Origin: an uncultured Ilumatobacter sp.
GTDB taxonomy: Bacteria; Actinomycetota; Acidimicrobiia; Acidimicrobiales; Ilumatobacteraceae
Direction of reading: 5' to 3'
Assembly: GCA_937905835.1 (NCBI GenBank)
Contig: CALCXK010000056.1
Location: 226,510 to 290,509 of the forward strand
Length of the DNA stretch: 64,000 bases
The position numbers and the translations under genes are program-made. Shown here piece by piece: positions 33,651 through 42,281 of this stretch. How positions within the stretch are numbered: position 1 is the stretch's first letter; each line of letters opens with the position of its first letter. The notes beneath the pieces are model-generated. The model ran no database searches, had not been told where the DNA came from, and saw only the letters and a list, made by a program, of their open reading frames with translations.

Positions 33651-33733
33651 CCCGTAGAAAACCTGGTCAGAGCACATGCTTGGACCAGGACTTTCCTCGT
33701 CAAGACGGACAGCCGGCGGCACCTCCCGGCAAT

Positions 33734-34396
33734 GTGGGTTGGCGTTGGGAACAAGCCATCGAGGGCACCCTCGCATTCCTTGCCGTTGCGGTTCTCACCT
33801 GGATGATCTTCTGGATGCGTCGCAACTCACGGAACATCTCCAGCGATCTTCACGCCAAGATTGATGCAGCACTCAACCGATCCCCGCTCGCGCTGGCGGC
33901 GATCTCCTTCGTTGCAGTTGCCCGCGAAGGCTTCGAGACCGCTCTGTTTCTCATCGGCGCCGAGACTTCCGCGTCGTCCGGTGTAGCGGTGGTCCTTGGC
34001 GGATTCATCGGGCTCGTCGTGTCGATCATCATCGGCGTGGCGTTTTATGCCGGAAGCGCCCGCATCGATCTTCGTCGTTTCTTTCAGTACACCGGATTCC
34101 TCCTCATCCTTTTCGCAGCTGGCCTTTTCGCCAAAGGACTCCACGAGTTGCTCGGCATCGAGTGGTCGCTCGTCTCCGACACAGTCTGGAACGTCACGTC
34201 GGGACCGTTCTCCGAGGGCTGGACGATGCACGACTTCCTCAAGGGCCTCTTCGGCTGGAGTCCGAATCCGGAGCGGATCCGTGTTGCGAGCTACCTGGCC
34301 TACCTCGTTCCGGTGACGTGGTTTTTCTTCCGAGATCCTCGCAACCGATCGTCGCCTCGGATGCAGGTGCGATCCGGTGCTTCTGCTGCCAAATGA
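33734..34396 (+). pseudogene. FTR1/EfeU iron permease lacking its N-terminus
   Basis: The frame encodes the middle and end of an FTR1-type ferrous/ferric permease: AIEGTLAFLAVAVLTWMIFW, then AISFVAVAREGFETALFL with the second REXXE iron motif, and several more membrane segments ending YLAYLVPVTWFFF. The first two membrane helices, including the first REXXE motif that the family needs for transport, are missing. Similarity begins about 75 bases after the tRNA-Val gene; the open frame even runs back through the tRNA. The GTG at 33734 could start a 220-residue product, but function is doubtful. I infer a 5' deletion next to a tRNA. Confidence 0.7.
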
Positions 34397-34417
34397 CGAG
34401 GAAGCGACAGTTGGGAA

Positions 34418-34451
34418 ACGACCGGGCGCGTGTTGGGCAGAACCCGGTCGT
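34418..34451 (+). terminator. Hairpin after the truncated permease
   Basis: ACGACCGGG (34418-34426) and CCCGGTCGT (34443-34451) form a perfect 9-bp stem with a 16-base loop, 21 bases after the permease stop. There is no U-tract, so termination is only plausible. Confidence 0.4.
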
Positions 34452-34494
34452 ATAACCAGCGGCGTGCGGCTGCTCGGGACTATGGTCACCCTGG

Positions 34495-35049
34495 ATGGAA
34501 CGACTGTGCGAACGCCCCGGGTGTTCCGATCGCGCGTCGGTTGCCTACGGGATGCGTGCCGAGGACTTGGTGTTCTGGCTCGACCGGCTCAATGACGCTG
34601 CATCCTCTGAGGGGGGCGTACTTTGTCGACGTCATGCCGACTCGATGGTTGTTCCGCGGAATTGGATTCTCGACGATCTGCGCGACCCTGACCTCCACCT
34701 GTTCCGACCGCCAGCCGCAGTGGAGCGGCCGCGTTCACGGAGCCGTCGCGTACACAGCAACGACGCCCGGGAGGCCGAACAGCTCGCGCTCGGCGTCGAG
34801 CCGGCAGTCGGTGCCAAACCCCCCGCCGACGATCTGAGCACGGAAGACGGTCTGGTTGCCGAGCCGATCGCCGATGTCATCGCGCCAGCCGACCTTGCTG
34901 ACCCGAACACTGCAGAGCAGGACGAGGTGTGGACGCCCAACTTCGACACCGATGATGACCTCGGTGGTCTGCTGTCGGCGAGCAGCCCATTGCTCGCACG
35001 TGCGTTCCGCGGAGCAGAACGGCCACGGGAGTCTCCGGGCGCCAGCTAA
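34495..35049 (+). CDS. DUF3499-like protein
   Basis: The 184-residue protein has a short Cys-rich start, CERPGCSDRASVAYGMRAED, and CRRHADSMVVPRNWI, matching the N-terminal zinc-binding-like core of actinobacterial DUF3499 proteins. The rest is acidic and low in complexity. The ATG at 34495 follows TATGGT by 8 bases. Its stop overlaps the next start (TAATG), so it is coupled to the SRPBCC gene. Function is unknown. Confidence 0.75.
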   Translation: MERLCERPGCSDRASVAYGMRAEDLVFWLDRLNDAASSEGGVLCRRHADSMVVPRNWILDDLRDPDLHLFRPPAAVERPRSRSRRVHSNDAREAEQLALGVEPAVGAKPPADDLSTEDGLVAEPIADVIAPADLADPNTAEQDEVWTPNFDTDDDLGGLLSASSPLLARAFRGAERPRESPGAS

Positions 35050-35507
35050 TGGAGATCCGTCGCAGCCTCGTCGCGGCGTGTACCCCCGACGAGATTTTTT
35101 CGTGGGTCGAGGACCTCGCTCGTTATCCGGAGTGGATGCGAATGGTTCATGGCGTCACGCCTGACACCAGCCGCGGGTCCGATGAGGCGTTTGCATGGAA
35201 CGTTGAGCTACGTGCCCAGGTCGGGCCGTTTTCTCGCTCAAAGCGACTCCGGATGGTGCGCACCGAACACGATGTTCCGAATCGCGTCAGCTTTGAGCGC
35301 TCGGAACTGGACGAGCGCTCACATTCGGTCTGGGTGCTGCGCGCCACGATCGATCCGGCACCCGAGGGTCAGACCGGTCTCACGATGGAGCTGAACTATG
35401 GCGGCGGGCTCTGGAGCGGAGGGGTGCTCGGCCGGGTACTCGATGACGAAGTGAGGCGGGGAAGCGAAACCCTCACTCAGCTGGTCACTGACTCGCCCAC
35501 GCGTTGA
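35049..35507 (+). CDS. SRPBCC family (polyketide cyclase/START-like) protein
   Basis: The 152-residue protein has the SRPBCC fold pattern: an N-terminal strand RRSLVAACTPDEIFSWVEDL with ARYPEWMRMVHGV, a central RVSFERSELDERSHSVWVLR and a long C-terminal helix (GRVLDDEVRRGSETLTQLV). Such proteins bind hydrophobic ligands or help cell-envelope and lipid processes; no specific role is visible. It overlaps the DUF3499 stop by one base, and its 3' end overlaps the convergent ABC gene by 23 bases. Confidence 0.8.
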   Translation: MEIRRSLVAACTPDEIFSWVEDLARYPEWMRMVHGVTPDTSRGSDEAFAWNVELRAQVGPFSRSKRLRMVRTEHDVPNRVSFERSELDERSHSVWVLRATIDPAPEGQTGLTMELNYGGGLWSGGVLGRVLDDEVRRGSETLTQLVTDSPTR

Positions 35508-36291
35508 ACCGGCCATTGTGCCGACGTTCAAGTTCGAGGGACAAGCCGAAACACTCGCTGAGTGATGCTGCGGTAAGGGTCTCGTCGATCGGGCCGCCAG
35601 TGAGAACGTCCCCGCGTTGCAGCAGCATGGCGTGCGTGATGCCTTGCGGAATCTCGGCAACGTGATGCGTGACCATAACAATCGGTGGGCCGGTCGGTCG
35701 TCGGATGATCTCGGCAAGGGTGGCGAGCAACTCTTCCCGGCCACCGAGATCGAGTCGCGCCGAAGGTTCGTCGAGCAGAATGAGTGCCGGGTCGTTCATC
35801 GTGGTGCGTGCAAGGAGTACGCGCTGTTGCTCGCCCGACGACAGCGTCCCGAACGAGCGATCCGCAAGGTGTCCGACGCCGAGTTCGCCGAGGCAGAACT
35901 GGGCCCGCGACTGGTCCTCGTCGGTGTACTGGTGCCACCAGGGTTCGAGTGCGGCGTATCGAGCCGTCATCACGACATCTCGTGCTGTCAATTCTCGCCG
36001 GAGCTGATCGGCGAGTGCCGCTGCGGCATATCCGACCCGCTGGCGGAGCACACGAATGTCGACCTGCCCGAGTCGTTCTCCGAGGACGTCGACCGTGCCC
36101 GATGTCGGATGGTCGTACAGGGCCATAATCCTCATCAACGTGGTCTTGCCCGAACCGTTGGCCCCGAGGATCACCCAGTGCTGATCGTCCTCAACCTGGC
36201 AGCTGATGCTGCCGATGACGCTGGTGTCGTCACGACGGACATGAATGTCCTTGAGTTCCAGCGTGGCCGAAGATGTTCCCATGACGCTCAT
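35485..36291 (-). CDS. ABC transporter ATP-binding protein
   Basis: This 268-residue ATPase has Walker A GANGSGKTT (about residues 43-51), the signature LSSGEQQRV, Walker B ALILLDEPSARLDLGG and the switch His in VMVTHHVAEIPQG. It resembles the ModF/PhnC-like or iron-type cytosolic ATPases. No membrane permease or binding protein lies next to it, so it may work with a distant partner. ATG codons at 36291 and 36282 are possible starts. An A+T-rich inverted repeat and a TTGACA sequence lie upstream. Confidence 0.88.
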   Translation of the reverse strand: MSVMGTSSATLELKDIHVRRDDTSVIGSISCQVEDDQHWVILGANGSGKTTLMRIMALYDHPTSGTVDVLGERLGQVDIRVLRQRVGYAAAALADQLRRELTARDVVMTARYAALEPWWHQYTDEDQSRAQFCLGELGVGHLADRSFGTLSSGEQQRVLLARTTMNDPALILLDEPSARLDLGGREELLATLAEIIRRPTGPPIVMVTHHVAEIPQGITHAMLLQRGDVLTGGPIDETLTAASLSECFGLSLELERRHNGRFNAWASQ

Positions 36292-36520
36292 CGTTAGCCG
36301 CTTGAGATGGCTGTAACCAACACTTCAATGTCAACCATACTTAACAAAAGTATGAGGATCGCTTGTGCGTAGCGTCATCTCCCCGTCGCGAAACCGAGGC
36401 GGCAACGCGCAGCTCAGCACGCCCCACCTCCACTTCGAGATCCACTCCGGAGGTGGCCTCGCGGTGAACCCGTACCCTTCGGTACGCGTCGCCGGCTGTT
36501 GATCTGACAGTGTCGTTGCC
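36292..36520. promoter_or_regulatory. Divergent intergenic region with inverted repeats
   Basis: This gap between the ABC and phosphotransferase genes holds an A+T-rich inverted repeat CATACTT-AACAA-AAGTATG (36336-36354), next to a minus-strand TTGACA at 36329-36334. It also holds an 8-bp stem CCACCTCC/GGAGGTGG (36424-36456) and a CGTACC-CTTC-GGTACG hairpin (36471-36486). The first may be an operator for the ABC gene; the others could be part of an RNA or a terminator. No gene is seen. Confidence 0.5.
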
Positions 36521-37465
36521 ATGGCGAGTCCGGAAGTTCAGGCGTTGGCCTCACTCCTCAGCTCCGCACTCGATGGTGCGACCGTCACCGACCTGACTCG
36601 GCTCTCCGGAGGAGCATCACGGGAGACGTGGCGATTTGCTGCCGACGGAATACCCCGGGTGACGCAACTGCAACGCACGGGCGATATTCGCGACATGCTC
36701 GTCGAAGCGGCGGTGGTGAGAGCAGCGCACAGAGGTGGCGTCCCGGTACCTGAAGTCCACGTGGCGCAACGGCGGCCTGATGGCAGCGCATTCATGATCG
36801 TGGAGGCGATCGAGGGTGAAACGATCGCCCGTAAAATCCAACGCGATGATCAGTTCGCGGGTGCCCGAGCACGGTTTTCTGTCGACTGTGGCACGGCGCT
36901 TGCCAGGGTTCACCAGGTTGATCCGTCGACAGTCGACGGCCTCACCGACACCGATCAAATCGAGTTCTACACCGAAGTACTCGACAGCCTCGGCCAGCCA
37001 CACCCGACCTTTGAACTTGTCCGTAACTGGCTGATCGCGAACCGCCCGGACCGGAGCCGTACGACGATCGTGCACGGCGACTTCCGCCTGGGCAACCTCA
37101 TTGTCGACGACGGCGGGATGCGTGCGGTGATCGACTGGGAACTCGCTCACCTCGGCGACCCGCACGAAGACCTCGGCTGGCTGTGCGTGAAAGCCTGGCG
37201 CTTCGGTGGCGGACCACCCGTTGCGGGCATCGGCGCACAATCTGATCTGTTTGCCGCCTATGAAGCCGCAGGCGGCGGTGCTGTTGATTCGGACGCGGTG
37301 TTCTGGTGGGAAGTCCTCGGCACGTGGAAGTGGGGGATCATGTGCATCCTGCAAGCCAACGCCCACCTGTCGGGCGAAGTCAGGAGCCATGAGCTCGCTG
37401 CGATCGGACGACGAGTCTGCGAGAACGAGTTCGACCTGCTCACGATGCTGGAGGGCCGTTGGTGA
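36521..37465 (+). CDS. Phosphotransferase family protein (APH/ACAD10-like)
   Basis: The 314-residue protein has the aminoglycoside-phosphotransferase-like kinase fold: LSGGASRETWRFA as the glycine-rich N-lobe loop, the catalytic VHGDFRLGNLIVDD, and the metal-binding IDWELAHLGDPHEDLGWLCV. Members near acyl-CoA enzymes (ACAD10/11 type) phosphorylate hydroxyacyl-CoA, while others modify drugs; the substrate here is unknown. A CAGTGT hexamer lies 7 bases before the ATG. The stop overlaps the next start (GTGA). Confidence 0.85.
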   Translation: MASPEVQALASLLSSALDGATVTDLTRLSGGASRETWRFAADGIPRVTQLQRTGDIRDMLVEAAVVRAAHRGGVPVPEVHVAQRRPDGSAFMIVEAIEGETIARKIQRDDQFAGARARFSVDCGTALARVHQVDPSTVDGLTDTDQIEFYTEVLDSLGQPHPTFELVRNWLIANRPDRSRTTIVHGDFRLGNLIVDDGGMRAVIDWELAHLGDPHEDLGWLCVKAWRFGGGPPVAGIGAQSDLFAAYEAAGGGAVDSDAVFWWEVLGTWKWGIMCILQANAHLSGEVRSHELAAIGRRVCENEFDLLTMLEGRW

Positions 37466-37809
37466 GCGCCACCCCGCATGACGCACCGAGTGCAGCCGAG
37501 CTGGTCGAGGCAGTTCGTGAGTGGCTTGAACGCGACGTCCTGACGTCGACCGACGGACGCCTGAAGTTCCATACCCGCGTCGCTGTAAACGTCTTGGCAA
37601 TGGTCGAACGCGAGCTCAGCATAGGTGGCCAACATGTCGCGGATCACGTGGCTCGACTCGCGTCGCTCGGTGTCGAATCTGATGCCGAACTGGCGGCCGC
37701 GATCAGGGCCGAATCGGTTGCCGTCGAGCTGGATGTGCTGCGTGCAGCCCTCCTTGACTCGGTTGTCGACAAGCTGCAGGTCGCGAACCCGAAGTACCTC
37801 GAGAGCTGA
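37462..37809 (+). CDS. DUF6285 family protein
   Basis: A 115-residue protein translated from a GTG that overlaps the phosphotransferase stop. The pattern ELVEAVREWLERDVL, FHTRVAVNVLAMVERELSIG and DKLQVANPKYL matches DUF6285, proteins regularly encoded directly after such phosphotransferases in actinobacteria and proteobacteria. Its role is unknown, but the pairing suggests that it assists the kinase. Confidence 0.85.
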   Translation: MSATPHDAPSAAELVEAVREWLERDVLTSTDGRLKFHTRVAVNVLAMVERELSIGGQHVADHVARLASLGVESDAELAAAIRAESVAVELDVLRAALLDSVVDKLQVANPKYLES

Positions 37810-37815
37810 GCCAGC

Positions 37816-38877
37816 TCAGAGTTTGGCGGTGATGCGGACCGGCTTGTCGACGACGGGCTGGCCGGCCGCCAACTGACCGCAGGCTGCATCAATGTCGGTG
37901 CCGCGGTTCTGTCGAACCGTTGCGTTGGCGCCGAAATCTTCGAGTGCATCGCGGAAGGCGTAGACCTTTTTCAGCGGTGTCCCCTTCGTGGGGTAGCCAG
38001 GGGTCGGATTCAACGGGATCAGATTTACGTGAGCGTTCGGCTGCATCCGACGACACAGGGCGGCCAGCTCGCGAGCGTCGCTCGTCCGATCATTGACCCC
38101 ATCGATCATCGCCCACTCGAAGCTGACGCGACGGTTCTTCACCTGCAGGTAGTCGTTACAGGCGCTGATCAGATCGTTGATTGGGTAACGCTTGTTGATC
38201 GGCACCATCTCGGTCCGCAGTTCGTCGTTCGCGGCATGTAGTGAGACGGCGAGGTTGACTGGGAGGGGAAGGTCTTTCAGCGCACGGATGCCCGGAACGA
38301 GGCCGACCGTTGAAATCGTGATGTGGCGGGCAGAGAGACCAATGTCGCCGTGGATGCGCTCGACTGACTTCCACACAGGCCCGAGGTTGGCCATTGGCTC
38401 GCCCATACCCATGAACACGATGTTGCTCACTCGCCGGTCGACCTGCCTGGCTCGCTGCGCTGCCCGCACCACTTGCTCGACGATCTCGCCGACGGTGAGA
38501 TGCCGAGTGAACCCGGCCTGACCGGTGGCGCAGAATCCGCACGCCATGGCGCATCCGGCCTGGCTACTGACGCAGACGGTGGCCCGGTCGGCGTAAAGCA
38601 TCAACACGGTCTCAATTCGGCTGCCCCCCTCGAGTTCCCAGAGAAACTTCACCGTGTCGCCGGTTTCGTCGACCGATTCGGTCACCGGCGTCAGCGCAGT
38701 CGGGAGCTCTCGATCGAGACGTTCGCGCAGCTTCTTCGGCAGGTTCGTAATGTCGACCGGGTCAGCCAGCTGCGTGTACAGCCCCTCCCACAGTTGGTCG
38801 AGGCGGTACCGAGGCTCGCTGTCGAGAAGGTCAGCGAGTTCGTCACGGGTCACGTCGTATCGAGTCGGCCCGTCCAC
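37816..38877 (-). CDS. rlmN: 23S rRNA A2503 methyltransferase (radical SAM)
   Basis: RlmN methylates C2 of A2503 in 23S rRNA, and A37 in some tRNAs, using radical SAM chemistry. In the 353-residue protein the [4Fe-4S] motif CxxxCxxC is C109/C113/C116 (CAMACGFCATGQAGF). VSNIVFMGMGEPMANL, VSLHAANDELR and VSFEWAMIDGVNDRTSDARE are also diagnostic, and a C-terminal catalytic Cys lies near DAACGQLAAG. The GTG at 38877 follows TAGCGT by 6 bases on the minus strand (leaderless). Confidence 0.96.
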   Translation of the reverse strand: MDGPTRYDVTRDELADLLDSEPRYRLDQLWEGLYTQLADPVDITNLPKKLRERLDRELPTALTPVTESVDETGDTVKFLWELEGGSRIETVLMLYADRATVCVSSQAGCAMACGFCATGQAGFTRHLTVGEIVEQVVRAAQRARQVDRRVSNIVFMGMGEPMANLGPVWKSVERIHGDIGLSARHITISTVGLVPGIRALKDLPLPVNLAVSLHAANDELRTEMVPINKRYPINDLISACNDYLQVKNRRVSFEWAMIDGVNDRTSDARELAALCRRMQPNAHVNLIPLNPTPGYPTKGTPLKKVYAFRDALEDFGANATVRQNRGTDIDAACGQLAAGQPVVDKPVRITAKL

Positions 38878-38942
38878 TCCGTCACGCTACCTGACGCACA
38901 GGGTCCCGTTCTCTCTGACGGGACTGGATCGCCGCCGCGAGA

Positions 38943-40766
38943 TCAGTTGATGTGCGGAGCGGCAAGCCGTTCGTAGTCGGCAATGCGGGTGCGGACGACG
39001 TCGAGGCTGGCAGTCCAGAACGCTTCGTCGGTCACGTCGAGGCCAAACGTCTGGCCGAGTTCTTCGGCAGTGTCCATGCCGGCACGCGACAGCAGCGTGT
39101 CATACCCGGAGCGGAAGCGCTCGGGATCGTCCTGGTAGCGAGCGAAGAGCCCAAGGCCAAAGAGGAGGCCGTACGTGTAGGGCCAGTTGTAGAAGTGCGA
39201 GCCGTAGTAGTGCGGCTTGAGTAACCACATATAGGGATGTGCCGTCGACTGGTCGATGCCATTGCCGTAGGCCGCGAGCTGCGCATCGGTCATCATCTCG
39301 GAGAGTTCGCGGGCGCTCAACGTGCGTCGCTGGCGGCGGGCGAAGACCTCTGTCTCGAAAAGGAAACGCGAATGGATGTCGACCACGACCTGGTTGGTGC
39401 CCTGCAGGTCAATGTCGAGCAGGGCGAGCCGTTCGTCTCCATCGAGGTGCGCGAGCCCGGCCTCGATGACGAGCGTTTCGCAGAAGATGCTGGCCGTCTC
39501 AGCCAGCGCCATCGGCAGGCGTCGCTGCAATGCCGTTCGGCCGGCCAACGTGGTGTTGTGATACGCGTGCCCGAGTTCATGGGCGGTGGTCTGGGCTGAC
39601 TCAGCGGACCCTGACCAGTTCAACATCACAAGTGAGCGATCGCCTCCGAATGGCATACAGAATGCTCCACCCTGTTTGCCATCGCGTGGCTCGGCGTCGA
39701 TCCACTGCTCGTTGACGGCCCGGTCGACGAGGCCAGCGAGACCGGGGCTGAATTCGCTAAAAGCTTTACGGACGATGGTGAGGCCTTGGTCCCATGAGAC
39801 GTCGCCTGCGGCCATCGGCAGCGGTGCGACGAGATCCCACCAGGGGAGCCCCCGGTCGGGGGCGTGGCCGTGAAGCTGCGCCTTGACTTGCATCCACCGA
39901 CGAAAGTCGGGGAGCGACGCCGACACTGCTGACTGCATGGCTTCGAACGTGGCGGTGCTGACGCTGTTGGCGAAGCACGACGCATCGAGCGGCGACGTCC
40001 AGTTCCGGCGGCGGTTGACCACGTTGGCCTCGCCCTTGATTGCGTTCATTGCCGCGGCGACGGGGACTTCGATGGTCGGCCATGCAGCAATTTCCGCGTT
40101 GTAGGAAGCCTGACGGACTGCAGGATCGGGATCGGTAGCGAGACCGCGAACGGCGGGCATCGGTAATGTTGCGGGGCCATCCGGCAGATCGACCTCGGTG
40201 GTCAGCTGCGACGTGACGTCGCTCTGCAGACGCCCCCACGCACCCGACCCGGTCGTCGACAGCTCGGCGTAGAGATGCTCTTCGACCTCGGACATCTGAT
40301 GGGTCGCGCGTTCGGCGAAGCGGCTGAGCGGGCCGATGTGATCGCGTGCCTCGACGGACACGGCAGCGAGTTCGTCGGCACCGAGCGACTTGACCCACTC
40401 GGCAAGCCGAGCGAGCAGCGGACGCATCGATGCGCCGACCATGTTGATCTCGCTCATCAATGACTGGGCCTGTGTGTTGCGTGAGTCGGTCGACACCGTG
40501 GCGTAGACGTAGGCGTGGAGCAGGTCGAGGTCGTCACTGACGCGGTTGAATTCGCTGATCGCCCGATCGGCAGCCGTCCCGTCAGCGCCGGTGAGCGAGC
40601 GCTGTTCAGTCGCGCGGATGTTGAGTTCGTCGAACAGGGCGATCAGCCGCTCGACGTCAGCGGTCGATCGTTCCTTCGCGTCGCTGAACGAGCGGGAGTC
40701 GAACGACTCGTGAATATCGGCAACACTCCAACGTGGGAGCGGATTGGCTGGTTCGGTGATCGTCAC
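38943..40766 (-). CDS. M3 family oligoendopeptidase (PepF-like)
   Basis: This zinc metallopeptidase of about 607 residues cleaves short peptides in the cytoplasm. The HELGHAYHN active site (HExxH) is followed by ETASIFCETLVIEAGL, which supplies the third ligand. The N-terminal PRWSVADIHESFDSRSFSDA and the C-terminal YNWPYTYGLLFGLGLFARY match the PepF group. The GTG at 40766 is preferred; the frame is open to 40835, overlapping mshD. It follows mshD by 58 bases and may share its transcript. Confidence 0.9.
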   Translation of the reverse strand: MTITEPANPLPRWSVADIHESFDSRSFSDAKERSTADVERLIALFDELNIRATEQRSLTGADGTAADRAISEFNRVSDDLDLLHAYVYATVSTDSRNTQAQSLMSEINMVGASMRPLLARLAEWVKSLGADELAAVSVEARDHIGPLSRFAERATHQMSEVEEHLYAELSTTGSGAWGRLQSDVTSQLTTEVDLPDGPATLPMPAVRGLATDPDPAVRQASYNAEIAAWPTIEVPVAAAMNAIKGEANVVNRRRNWTSPLDASCFANSVSTATFEAMQSAVSASLPDFRRWMQVKAQLHGHAPDRGLPWWDLVAPLPMAAGDVSWDQGLTIVRKAFSEFSPGLAGLVDRAVNEQWIDAEPRDGKQGGAFCMPFGGDRSLVMLNWSGSAESAQTTAHELGHAYHNTTLAGRTALQRRLPMALAETASIFCETLVIEAGLAHLDGDERLALLDIDLQGTNQVVVDIHSRFLFETEVFARRQRRTLSARELSEMMTDAQLAAYGNGIDQSTAHPYMWLLKPHYYGSHFYNWPYTYGLLFGLGLFARYQDDPERFRSGYDTLLSRAGMDTAEELGQTFGLDVTDEAFWTASLDVVRTRIADYERLAAPHIN

Positions 40767-40824
40767 GAGTGCTTTTCCAGAGGTCTGCAGAGCGAGCCCC
40801 GCATCGTGTTGTCGGAGTGGGCCA

Positions 40825-41766
40825 TTAGCAGGCACTGCGGCTGTCGGGGACGGGTGTCGACGACGGGGCGACGTCGGCGACGAAGGCCCCGTTCGTGGCA
40901 GAAACGGTGAAGCCGAGACGTTCGTACATCGAGACAGCTGCAGCGTTGTCGGCGTCGACGTAGAGCAGTGCGGTGGTGATCCCCTGACCGGCGAGATGCT
41001 CGAGCCCGGCCAGTGTGAGCTGCTTGCCGAGGCCGAGCCCGAGAAAGTCGGGGTCGACGGCGATCACATAGATCTCACCGACTCGTTCATCGCCGGGCTC
41101 GTGGACCTTGGTCCAGCAGAACGCGGCCATTCGGCCATCGCGTTCATGAACACGGAACCCGGTCGGATCGAACCAATCTTCACCCCGACGCTGGCAGAAC
41201 GTGTCGAGGGTCCAGCCACCCTGTTCGCCGTGATTGGCGAAGGCTCGGTTGTTGACCGACAACCAGCTCTCGTCGTCGGTGCCCGGACGGAAGTCGCGTG
41301 TTTCAACGGTGACATCGAAGCTGGTTGGAAGCGAACGGCGCATCTGGAAGAGCGTCCGATCGGCGTGCATCCCGGCATCGGCAGCGAGGGTTTGGTGTGC
41401 CGTGGTCGGCTCGAAAACCCACCAGTTGACGCGTCCACCTCCGTCGCATGCGACGACGTCGATGGCCGCCTCCATCAGCTCGGGGCCGATCGTGGCCATC
41501 TCGTAACGATGATGTGGATGCACCACGAGCTCGAAGGCGTAGGAGTCGTTGCCGCGGGAGACTTGGGCGTATGCGACGGGATGGTCGTGGCCCTGTTCCC
41601 ACGCGACGAGCGCAGCGAAGCCGTTGTGCCCGCCATTCACGAGATCGAGGTAGAGGTGGTCGGAAAGCGGCCGCCGTCCATCAGCACGTGTTACCGCATC
41701 GAGAAGCTCGTTGACCGCAGCGATGTCGTCGCTCTCCATCTGTCGCTTGATCTCAAGACGCCGCAT
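40825..41766 (-). CDS. mshD: Mycothiol synthase (two GNAT domains)
   Basis: MshD acetylates cysteinyl-glucosaminyl-inositol to complete mycothiol, the actinobacterial low-molecular-weight thiol. The 313-residue protein contains two GNAT modules; the second shows WFDPTGFRVHERDGRMAAFC, WTKVHEPGDERVGEIYVIAV, DPDFLGLGLGKQLTLAGLEH and YVDADNAAAVSMYERLGF, as in known MshD proteins. The frame is open to 41859, but the ATG at 41766 follows TACCCT by 6 bases on the minus strand. It supports an actinobacterial host using mycothiol. Confidence 0.92.
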   Translation of the reverse strand: MRRLEIKRQMESDDIAAVNELLDAVTRADGRRPLSDHLYLDLVNGGHNGFAALVAWEQGHDHPVAYAQVSRGNDSYAFELVVHPHHRYEMATIGPELMEAAIDVVACDGGGRVNWWVFEPTTAHQTLAADAGMHADRTLFQMRRSLPTSFDVTVETRDFRPGTDDESWLSVNNRAFANHGEQGGWTLDTFCQRRGEDWFDPTGFRVHERDGRMAAFCWTKVHEPGDERVGEIYVIAVDPDFLGLGLGKQLTLAGLEHLAGQGITTALLYVDADNAAAVSMYERLGFTVSATNGAFVADVAPSSTPVPDSRSAC

Positions 41767-41854
41767 GTGTCGAGGGTATCCCAGCGAGTTCGGGCTGTCG
41801 GGATCTCGGGCGGCGGCCTTGCGTGACGTGACAACAGGCAGGTATCGTTCATTC

Positions 41855-41956
41855 CGCAAATCAGGTTCCCGCTACCTGTTTGCTGCGAGTGTCGGGACCC
41901 GCCTCCTGACCTCGCCGTGCGACGGCCCCTCTCGAGGGGTCGTCGCCGTTTTTTTC
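41855..41956 (+). ncRNA. Candidate small RNA with two C-rich-loop hairpins and a terminator
   Basis: A promoter-like pair lies at TTGCGT (41819-41824) and TATCGT (41843-41848). The predicted transcript would fold into hairpin 1 (41856-41866 with 41874-41883, loop TCCCGCT), hairpin 2 (GTCGGG 41891-41896 with CCTGAC 41905-41910, loop ACCCGCCT) and a GC-rich terminator stem (41921-41931 with 41934-41944) followed by seven T residues at 41949-41955. There is no protein gene on this strand to terminate. Two C-rich loops plus a terminator recall the actinobacterial 6C RNA, but the loops are shorter, so this is a hypothesis. Confidence 0.6.
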
Positions 41957-42025
41957 GGGTCATTCATCCGAATGGGTGTCGCTTGGTCACTCAACTTGAG
42001 CCTGCGCGGGCCGGGTCGGTTGTGC

Positions 42026-42229
42026 TCAACGAACGGCGCGAAGTGCTCGGCTGAGGCTGCGCTCGGCGCTCCGGAGCTGCCGCTCGGCTTCATGAATCGC
42101 CACGACCACATCGTCTCGATCGCCACCACGGAACGGCTCGGCGAGCCCGCCGACGCGCTCTCGATAGCGAGCGACACTGTCGGCGATCGACGAGAGTTCG
42201 GCAGCGGTGCGTTCGAGGGATTCGGCCAC
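42026..42229 (-). CDS. Small helical protein of unknown function
   Basis: A 67-residue, highly charged, probably coiled-coil protein: AESLERTAAELSSIADSVAR and AIHEAERQLRSAERSLSRAL, with heptad-like leucine and alanine spacing. The GTG at 42229 follows TAGCCT by 6 bases on the minus strand, so it has a leaderless promoter, and a family-B palindrome abuts that promoter. It diverges from hisC and converges on the small-RNA terminator. The function is not recognisable. Confidence 0.65.
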   Translation of the reverse strand: MAESLERTAAELSSIADSVARYRERVGGLAEPFRGGDRDDVVVAIHEAERQLRSAERSLSRALRAVR

Positions 42230-42235
42230 ACCGGC

Positions 42236-42281
42236 AGGCTATCGACCGGTCACACCGTGCCAGGCACAGTGTGACCGGTCG
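42236..42281. promoter_or_regulatory. Leaderless promoter with abutting family-B palindrome (copy B2)
   Basis: On the minus strand TAGCCT (42236-42241) precedes the small-protein GTG by 6 bases. One base further upstream, 42243-42281 is a 39-bp palindrome with 18 of 19 arm positions paired around a central A; it contains ACCGGTCACAC and GTGTGACCGGT. The layout repeats that before the DUF971 gene. It also lies 44 bases before the hisC -10 on the other strand, so a bound protein could affect both genes. Confidence 0.7.

Noticed and set aside
33593..33733. An upstream extension of the permease frame through the tRNA
   Set aside because: It would translate the tRNA gene; the residues have no permease similarity. 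The gene is treated as truncated instead.
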